Of a stretch of DNA of 64,000 nt, positions 58,860 through 64,000 are shown in pieces (the first letter of the stretch is position 1; every line of letters begins with the position of its first letter). The notes below the pieces were generated by a model. It was not told where the DNA came from, made no database searches, and saw only the letters and a program-made list of their open reading frames with translations. Source of the DNA: Sciscionella sediminilitoris (GTDB lineage Bacteria > Actinomycetota > Actinomycetes > Mycobacteriales > Pseudonocardiaceae); the NCBI RefSeq assembly GCF_000737195.2, contig NZ_JALM01000020.1, forward strand, positions 62,001-126,000, given 5' to 3'. The position numbers and the translations under genes are program-made.

Positions 58860-59939
58860 ATGACCACCGCGTTCGACCCGATCGAGCTGGGCGGGAAACG
58901 CCTGCCCAACCGCATCGCCATGGCACCCATGACCCGCAGCCGCGCCTACGGCCCCGGCGCCACCCCCACCGAACTCAACGCCACCTACTACGCCCAACGC
59001 GCCACCGCCGGACTGATCATCACCGAAGGCACCCAACCCTCGATCATCGGCCAGGGCTACCCCGACACCCCCGGACTGCACACACCCGAACAAGTCACCG
59101 CCTGGCGCCAAGTCACCGACGCCGTACACGCCCAAGGCGGCACCATCTTCGCGCAGCTCATGCACACCGGACGCATCGGCCACCCCAGCCTGCTCCCCAA
59201 CGACCTGATCCCCGTGGCCCCCTCCGCCATCGCCGCACAGGGCCAGGTGTTCACCCACGAAGGCATGAAAGACTACGTCACCCCCAAAGCACTCACCGAG
59301 CACGAGATCACCCAGACGATCACCGACTTCACCGAGGCCGCCCGCAACGCGATCACCGCCGGCTTCGACGGAGTGGAACTACACGGCGCCAACGGCTACC
59401 TGATCCACCAATTCCTCGCCCCCAACACCAACCAGCGCACCGACGACTGGGGCGGATCGGTCACCGGCCGCATCCGGCTCGGCATCGAAATCGCCACCGC
59501 GGTCACCGAAGCCATCGGCGCACACCGCACCGGATTCCGCATCTCACCCGGAAACCCACTCAACGACATCACCGAAACCAACCCGGCCGACGTGGAACAG
59601 ACCTACACCACACTCGTCGCCGCGCTCGCCCCACTAAACCTGGCCTACCTGCACCTACTCGAAGGCCCAGACCGCGAACTCACCCAGCGACTCCGCAAAA
59701 ACTGGCCGGGCACCTTCGTCCTCAACCCGTTCACCCACCCCGAACCGACCGGACCAGAATCCCTCACCCTCATCGAGGACAGCACCACCGACCTCATCGC
59801 CTTCGGCGCGCAGTTCCTCGCCAACCCCGACCTACCACGCCGACTCGCCGCTGGCGGCCCCTTCAACACCCCCGACAAAACCACCTTCTACGGCGGCGAC
59901 CACCACGGCTACACCGACTACCCCACACTCGACGCGTAG
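58860..59939 (+). CDS. Old yellow enzyme-family alkene reductase
   Basis: 359-residue FMN-dependent ene-reductase. FMN and substrate residues are in NRIAMAPMTRSRAYGPG (the Thr beside FMN), FAQLMHTGRIGHP (His), GFDGVELHGANGYLIHQFLA (with the H-x-x-N pair) and TDDWGGSVTGRIRLGIEI. It reduces activated alkenes, quinones or nitro compounds using NAD(P)H. Codon choice differs visibly from neighbours: the coding strand is very C-rich, with frequent CCC, CAA and CTA codons. This suggests more recent acquisition than the reductase it follows. Confidence 0.92.
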   Translation: MTTAFDPIELGGKRLPNRIAMAPMTRSRAYGPGATPTELNATYYAQRATAGLIITEGTQPSIIGQGYPDTPGLHTPEQVTAWRQVTDAVHAQGGTIFAQLMHTGRIGHPSLLPNDLIPVAPSAIAAQGQVFTHEGMKDYVTPKALTEHEITQTITDFTEAARNAITAGFDGVELHGANGYLIHQFLAPNTNQRTDDWGGSVTGRIRLGIEIATAVTEAIGAHRTGFRISPGNPLNDITETNPADVEQTYTTLVAALAPLNLAYLHLLEGPDRELTQRLRKNWPGTFVLNPFTHPEPTGPESLTLIEDSTTDLIAFGAQFLANPDLPRRLAAGGPFNTPDKTTFYGGDHHGYTDYPTLDA

Positions 59940-59951
59940 GGACCGGTTTCC

Positions 59952-60161
59952 CTACAGGCTACGGATCGCGCCGAGCAGCCGCCGGGAACGGTCGGTCATC
60001 TCGGCCGCCGACTGCCCGGGATGACGCAGCCACCAGTCCACGAGCGCGGTGACGGTGTGCATCCGGATCCGGGTCAGCGCGTCCGGATCCAGTGGATCCG
60101 CCAGTCCGTGCCCGGAGAACGAGGTACGGATGCCGGTTGCGGCCTGTTCGGCAAGCCGCAA
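59952..60161 (-). pseudogene. TetR-regulator C-terminal remnant
   Basis: An open frame of about 70 residues (GIRTSFSGHGLADPLDPDAL, RMHTVTALVDWWLRHPGQSA, then MTDRSRRLLGAIRSL) looks like the C-terminal ligand/dimer region of a TetR regulator. There is no start with a ribosome binding site and no DNA-binding domain upstream: the frame breaks at the perfect inverted repeat 60129-60169. I read it as a truncated gene. The 403-bp gap between the old yellow enzyme and the GH25 gene holds only this remnant and the hairpin. Confidence 0.5.
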
Positions 60162-60169
60162 CCGGCATC
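60129..60169. repeat. Perfect 15-bp inverted repeat with 11-nt loop
   Basis: GATGCCGGTTGCGGC (60129-60143) is mirrored exactly at 60155-60169. It interrupts the TetR-like remnant. It could be a rho-independent-type hairpin, a palindromic duplication left by a rearrangement, or a regulator site. It has no T-tract. Confidence 0.7.
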
Positions 60170-60342
60170 GGCGCGGACGCTCGGTTGCTGTTCACCGTTG
60201 TCCGGATCGACTGCACCTGACGGGAAACGGATCGACGTAGTGGGGATGTCTCGGCCCGGTATCGAGCCGGACAATTCGTCCGATGGTCGCTGTCGGCGAA
60301 CGACCTCCGCGGAGCATCATGGGATGGTCAAGGAGGACTCGC

Positions 60343-60936
60343 ATGGACTATGGCATCGACGTCTCGCACTTCCAGACCATCAGTGATCCCAATGCCGTGC
60401 ACGCCAACGGAATCTCGTTCGCCTGGTGCAAGGCGAGCGAAGCGGCCGACTGGACCGACGACACCTACGCACAGAAAACCGGGCAACTCTCCGGAGCCGG
60501 CATCGTCGTCGGCGGCTATCACTTCGCCCGGCCAGGTACTGCCGCCGCCCAGGTCGACCATTTCCGCGCCGTCGCCGGAGCCCAGCTCGCCGCACGGAAT
60601 CTGCGCCCCATGCTGGACATGGAGGACGATGCCATGCGCGGCACGGCAAACGATTTCGTGAACGCCTTCTACGACCGGCTCGCTGTCCCGCTGGTCGTCT
60701 ACGGCAATCTCGACTGGTGGCAGAGCACGACGCTGAACCCGGCCGCATGGGGTGAGCGCGACATCCTCGGGATGATCGCCCGCTATAACGGCGATCCGGG
60801 CAATCCCGGATGGACCTATCCGCGGCTCGCCGTGCACCAGCACAGTTCGGAAGGCCAAGTCCCCGGCATTCCCGGCAAGGTCGACCGGGACGCGACCATC
60901 GGCGAGCACACCCTCGCCGAGCTCACGCTCACCTGA
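60343..60936 (+). CDS. GH25-family muramidase (lysozyme), no signal peptide
   Basis: 197-residue glycoside hydrolase family 25 domain. It starts almost at once with the family opening YGIDVSHFQ. The catalytic DxE is in RPMLDMEDDAMRG, and GGYHFARPG and VYGNLDWW are further marks. GH25 enzymes cleave the glycan strand of peptidoglycan. There is no signal peptide, membrane segment or cell-wall-binding repeat, so export would need a phage-type holin or a non-classical route, or the enzyme acts after lysis. AAGGAGG precedes the ATG. No other phage genes are in view. Confidence 0.88.
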   Translation: MDYGIDVSHFQTISDPNAVHANGISFAWCKASEAADWTDDTYAQKTGQLSGAGIVVGGYHFARPGTAAAQVDHFRAVAGAQLAARNLRPMLDMEDDAMRGTANDFVNAFYDRLAVPLVVYGNLDWWQSTTLNPAAWGERDILGMIARYNGDPGNPGWTYPRLAVHQHSSEGQVPGIPGKVDRDATIGEHTLAELTLT

Positions 60937-60991
60937 TGTCGCGGCCGCCCCGTATCCTGACCTGGCCAATCCACGGCGTTGGAGGAACGGT

Positions 60992-62191
60992 ATGGGGCGC
61001 ACCGAGATCGAGGAACTGTTGCTGGCACGGCAGGGCCTCATCGAACCCTCGGCGCGGCTCACGGCGGCGCACGAAATCGGCCCGGTCACGCCGCTGACCT
61101 ATGCCGACGGACACCAGGGCTGGCTGATCACCGGGCGGGATGTGGCCCGCAGGGTGCTCGCCGATCCACGGTTCAGTGCCCGTGCGGAGTTGCGCCGTCA
61201 CCCGACCGGCGCGCTCGGCGATGCCATGGGCCGCCCCGCGGCGCCCGGTGGTTTCGGGATGATGGATCCGCCCGAGCACACCCGGTTACGGCGGCTGCTC
61301 ACCGGACAGTTCACCGTGCACCGGATGCGCACCCTGACCCCGCGCATCGCGGAGTACGCCGCGAGCTTGCTGGACCGGATGCACGACTGCGGACCGCCGG
61401 TGGATCTGGTGCGGCACTACGCGATCCCGATTCCGAGCCTGGTGATCTGCGACCTGCTCGGGGTTCCCTATGCCGACCGCGCCATGTTCGGCGAGGCGAT
61501 CACGTCCTCGCTTGCCCTGCATGCCTCGCCCGAAGAGCTCACCGCGGCGAAGACCCGGATCACCGAATATCTCGCCGAACTCGTGGCCGACAAGAAAAAG
61601 CAGCCGACCGACGACATCCTCGGCGGACTGATCGGCACCGGTGAGCTGACCGACACCGAACTGGTCACCATCGCGCACGTGCTGCTCGCCGGGGGATTCG
61701 AGACCACGGCCAACATGATCGCGCTCGGCACCCTCGTCCTGTTGCGCAGCCCGGACCGGCTGGCCGCACTGCGCGCCGATCCCGCGCTGCTGCCGGGCGC
61801 GGTCGAGGAACTGCTGCGGTACTGCTCCATCGCCGGGCTCACCCTCACCCGGGCAGCCACCGAGGATGTCGAGCTGGAGGGCGTCACCGTCGAAGCGGGC
61901 CAGGTCGTCACGATCTCGGTGCTCGCGACCAATCACGATCCGCACACCTATCCCGAACCCGGGCGGTTCGATCCGGGCCGGAACACCGCGGGCCACCTCG
62001 CTTTCGGGCACGGCGTGCACCAGTGCCTCGGCCAGCAGCTCGCCCGCGCCGAACTGCACGTGGCCTATCCCGCGCTGTTCGAGCGGTTTCCCGGGCTCCG
62101 CCTCGCCGTCGGCGAGGAACAGCTGCCGTTGCGCACCGACATGCTCGTCTACGGCGTCCACGAACTCCCGGTGAGCTGGGCGCGGGACTGA
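60992..62191 (+). CDS. Cytochrome P450
   Basis: 399-residue soluble bacterial P450. The I-helix oxygen-activation motif is LLAGGFETTANMI. The ExxR motif is in VEELLRYCS. The haem-binding loop is FGHGVHQCLGQQLARAEL, whose Cys is the axial ligand. Length and the RRLLTGQFTVHRMR segment fit actinobacterial CYP105/CYP107-like enzymes. GGAGG lies six bases before the ATG. No ferredoxin or reductase gene is adjacent, so electrons come from partners elsewhere. The substrate is unknown; it is transcribed alone, followed by a palindrome. Confidence 0.92.
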   Translation: MGRTEIEELLLARQGLIEPSARLTAAHEIGPVTPLTYADGHQGWLITGRDVARRVLADPRFSARAELRRHPTGALGDAMGRPAAPGGFGMMDPPEHTRLRRLLTGQFTVHRMRTLTPRIAEYAASLLDRMHDCGPPVDLVRHYAIPIPSLVICDLLGVPYADRAMFGEAITSSLALHASPEELTAAKTRITEYLAELVADKKKQPTDDILGGLIGTGELTDTELVTIAHVLLAGGFETTANMIALGTLVLLRSPDRLAALRADPALLPGAVEELLRYCSIAGLTLTRAATEDVELEGVTVEAGQVVTISVLATNHDPHTYPEPGRFDPGRNTAGHLAFGHGVHQCLGQQLARAELHVAYPALFERFPGLRLAVGEEQLPLRTDMLVYGVHELPVSWARD

Positions 62192-62212
62192 CCCGGCTCG
62201 CCGACGGTTGCT

Positions 62213-62227
62213 AAAAGTACTACTTTT
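62213..62227. promoter_or_regulatory. 15-bp perfect palindrome between P450 and amidohydrolase
   Basis: AAAAGTA-C-TACTTTT (62213-62227) is perfectly symmetric around the central C and AT-rich in a GC-rich setting. It lies 21 bp after the P450 stop and 73 bp before the amidohydrolase ATG, with a TANNNT-like TAGCCT at 62231-62236. It is most likely an operator at the amidohydrolase promoter; the stem is too short for a convincing terminator. Confidence 0.5.
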
Positions 62228-62299
62228 CCGTAGCCTCGGGTTCGCTCAGCCTGGCCCCGTCGTCAGTGGGCTCAGCGGTGGAACGACCAAGAGGTGAAG

Positions 62300-63919
62300 A
62301 TGCCGAACGTAACGCTGGTCAACTGCACGCTGCCCACGGCCGGTTTCCCCGAGGAGCAGTTCGTGCACGTGCGCGAGGGCCGGATCGCCGCCCGCGGCCC
62401 GATGCGCGAGCTGCGCGCGGAGGTCGAGCAGCCGGGCGAGGAGATCGACGTGGCGAAAGCCGCGGTACTGCCCGCGTTCGGCGATGCGCACGTGCACGTC
62501 GCCGAGTCCGGGATCGAGCTGCTGCGCTGCGATATGACGCACGCCCGCACCCGCGAGGAGCTCTGCACGACCGTGGCGGACTACAGCCGGGGGCTCGGCG
62601 CGGACGAGTGGGTGATCGGCCGCGGCTGGCAGTACGCGCTGTTCACCGATGCCTGGCACGCCCTCGATGAGCTGGAACGGTGTGTGGACGGCCGTCCCGC
62701 GTACCTGAACAATGCCAACGGGCATTGCGCGTGGGTCAGCGAACGTGCCCGCGCGATCGCGGGTATCGGCCCGGACACCGTCGATCCGCCCGGCGGCAGG
62801 CTGGGCCGCAAGGCCGACGGCACACCGAACGGAATGCTGTACGAGGACGCGATGGATCTCGTGGCCCGCGTGCTGCCGCCGCTGACCGGCGACCAGCTGC
62901 GCGCCGGACTGCTGCGCGGCCAGCAGGAGATGCTCGCGCTCGGGATCACCTCATGGCAGGAGGCGATCGTCGGCGATTTCGTCCCCACGACCGATGTTTT
63001 CGCGCCATACCGGGAAACCGAGGCCGCCGGGCTGTTGCGCGGCCGGGTGACCGGATGCCTGTGGTGGCCGCGCTCCGGTGGGAACGTCGAGGAACTGGTG
63101 CGGCTGCGCGAACAGAGCGCCGACGGCGAACGGTTCCGCTGCACCGCGATCAAGATCATGTACGACGGCTCGGTCGGCAGCGGCACCGCACTCATCGAAC
63201 CCGGCTACCTGGACACCGCCGCGGGCAACGGCATCTCGTTCTTCGACCGCGAGGAACTGGCCGAGGCGGTACTCGCCCTCGACGCCGCGGGGTTCGATCT
63301 GCACTTCCACTCCTGCGGCAACCGAGCCACCACCGAACTGCTCGCGATGCTCGAACGGGCGATCGACACCAACGGCCCCCGGGACCGGCGGCACCAGCTC
63401 GCCCATCTGTACTTCCTCACCGAGGAACACATCGACACCATGGCGCGGCTCGGCATCCTCGGCAACGTCCAGCCGTACTGGGCGCAGGAGGTGGACCGCA
63501 TCGGTGGTGCGGTGCTGCCTTCGGTGCCCGAACAGTTACGGCCACTGATCTTCCGGTTCCGCTCGCTGGCCGAACGCGGGGTGCGGCTCGCCTTCGGCAG
63601 CGACTGGCCGGTGAGCGACCCGAATCCGTTGCCCGGACTACAGGGCGCGGTGGTGCGCCGGCCCAGCCGCGGTCAGGCGGAACCGCTCAACCCCGCCGAA
63701 CGGCTGCCACTGCCGACCGCGCTGGACGCCGCCACCCGAGGCTCCGCGTACGCGATGCGCCGCGAGGACGAGGTCGGTTCGCTCGAAACCGGGAAATGCG
63801 CCGATCTCGTCGTGCTCGACCGCGCGCTGCGACCGGCCGACACCGACGGATTCGACGAAATGCGGGTGGACTACACCTTCGTCGACGGCGAAGCGGTGCA
63901 CATCCGCGCGGGACGCTGA
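62300..63919 (+). CDS. YtcJ-like amidohydrolase (amidohydrolase family 3)
   Basis: 539-residue metal-dependent hydrolase. The HxH metal motif is in AFGDAHVHVAES. Other ligands and catalytic residues are in KIMYDGSVGSGTALIEPG, LHFHSCGNRATTELL, RRHQLAHLYFL and the terminal FGSDWPVSDPNPL aspartate. The N- and C-terminal segments form the composite beta-sandwich typical of the superfamily (SLETGKCADLVVLDRAL). YtcJ-like proteins have poorly known substrates. ATG 62300 follows AGAGGTGA; the GTG at 62294 overlaps that ribosome binding site. Confidence 0.88.
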   Translation: MPNVTLVNCTLPTAGFPEEQFVHVREGRIAARGPMRELRAEVEQPGEEIDVAKAAVLPAFGDAHVHVAESGIELLRCDMTHARTREELCTTVADYSRGLGADEWVIGRGWQYALFTDAWHALDELERCVDGRPAYLNNANGHCAWVSERARAIAGIGPDTVDPPGGRLGRKADGTPNGMLYEDAMDLVARVLPPLTGDQLRAGLLRGQQEMLALGITSWQEAIVGDFVPTTDVFAPYRETEAAGLLRGRVTGCLWWPRSGGNVEELVRLREQSADGERFRCTAIKIMYDGSVGSGTALIEPGYLDTAAGNGISFFDREELAEAVLALDAAGFDLHFHSCGNRATTELLAMLERAIDTNGPRDRRHQLAHLYFLTEEHIDTMARLGILGNVQPYWAQEVDRIGGAVLPSVPEQLRPLIFRFRSLAERGVRLAFGSDWPVSDPNPLPGLQGAVVRRPSRGQAEPLNPAERLPLPTALDAATRGSAYAMRREDEVGSLETGKCADLVVLDRALRPADTDGFDEMRVDYTFVDGEAVHIRAGR

Positions 63920-63958
63920 CCGCGCCGCATTCGATTCGTACCCAGGTCAGGAGAGTAC

Positions 63959-63977
63959 CCGGGAAGTTTTTTCCCGG
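63959..63977. other. Short hairpin and ribosome binding site before the next gene
   Basis: CCGGGAA (63959-63965) pairs with TTCCCGG (63971-63977) around a T-rich loop, 40 bp after the amidohydrolase stop. It may be a short terminator. AAAGGAG at 63982-63988 looks like the ribosome binding site of a rightward gene that begins beyond the window edge. Confidence 0.4.
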
Positions 63978-64000
63978 ACGCAAAGGAGCGAACAGCACAG

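Noticed and set aside
60343-60936. Prophage
   Set aside because: GH25 is the only phage-like gene; no integrase, holin, capsid or attachment-site repeats are seen nearby.
1-64000. CRISPR arrays, IS elements, tRNA or rRNA genes
   Set aside because: No repeat-spacer pattern, transposase frame or recognisable RNA gene was found on reading both strands by eye; a dedicated scan could still find a short tRNA.

Overview
This 64 kb window comes from a high-GC actinobacterial chromosome. Coding density is high, GTG starts and 4-bp ATGA/GTGA stop-start overlaps are frequent, -10 elements are of the TANNNT type, and families such as TIGR00027 methyltransferases, PucR and FCD-GntR regulators and LLM oxidoreductases are present. 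A Pseudonocardiales-like lineage is the best guess, but that is inference. No rRNA, tRNA, CRISPR array or insertion sequence was seen.

Layout. (1) 1-4.7 kb: partial methyltransferase, SGNH hydrolase, an AbrB-type membrane protein interrupted by a frameshift, a LysR regulator and a divergent GntR regulator. (2) 4.7-9.1 kb: leftward CoA module (TPP-dependent 2-hydroxyacyl-CoA lyase, formyl-CoA transferase, OFA-type transporter) behind a near-perfect palindromic operator. (3) 9.3-12.6 kb: FlK-like thioesterase, LigB-type dioxygenase, small membrane protein, MDR reductase. (4) 12.7-23.2 kb: leftward operon centred on HMG-CoA (degradative HMG-CoA reductase, HyuA/HyuB-type ketone carboxylase candidate with a fused zinc-like C-terminal domain, class III CoA-transferase, crotonase, HMG-CoA lyase) led by a GAF-PucR regulator. 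(5) 23.3-33.1 kb: a putative catabolic regulon in which an FCD-GntR protein sits between a leftward molybdenum hydroxylase operon (large, FAD, 2Fe-2S and CoxG-like proteins) and a rightward operon (LLM monooxygenase, nitrilase-type amidohydrolase, DUF2848, cupin, MFS). The same palindrome lies between -35 and -10 of both operons. (6) 33.0-37.7 kb: aminotransferase, amino acid permease, C45 acyltransferase/hydrolase and RpiR regulator.

(7) 37.8-57.3 kb: a Wzx/Wzy-type exopolysaccharide locus with initiating phosphoglycosyltransferase, flippase, WecB/TagA transferase, four GT genes (one a GT2-GT4 fusion), a Wzz-Wzy fusion plus a separate Wzz, a GH5 lipoprotein and an NDP-sugar subcluster (nucleotidyltransferase, LmbE deacetylase, epimerase, RmlC-like epimerase, two C-methyltransferase-family proteins, class III aminotransferase). 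(8) 57.3-64 kb: MarR-controlled electrophile-defence pair (quinone reductase and old yellow enzyme) with three copies of a CTTCGA-type operator, a TetR remnant with a perfect hairpin, a GH25 muramidase lacking a signal peptide, a cytochrome P450 and a YtcJ-like amidohydrolase.

The best candidates for undescribed biology are the GntR-controlled Mo-hydroxylase/LLM regulon (23.3-33.1 kb) and the HMG-CoA-centred operon with the ketone-carboxylase-like fusion (12.7-23.2 kb). The formyl-CoA transferase paired with a non-canonical lyase is a third. Functions are read from motifs and remembered families; no database search was run.
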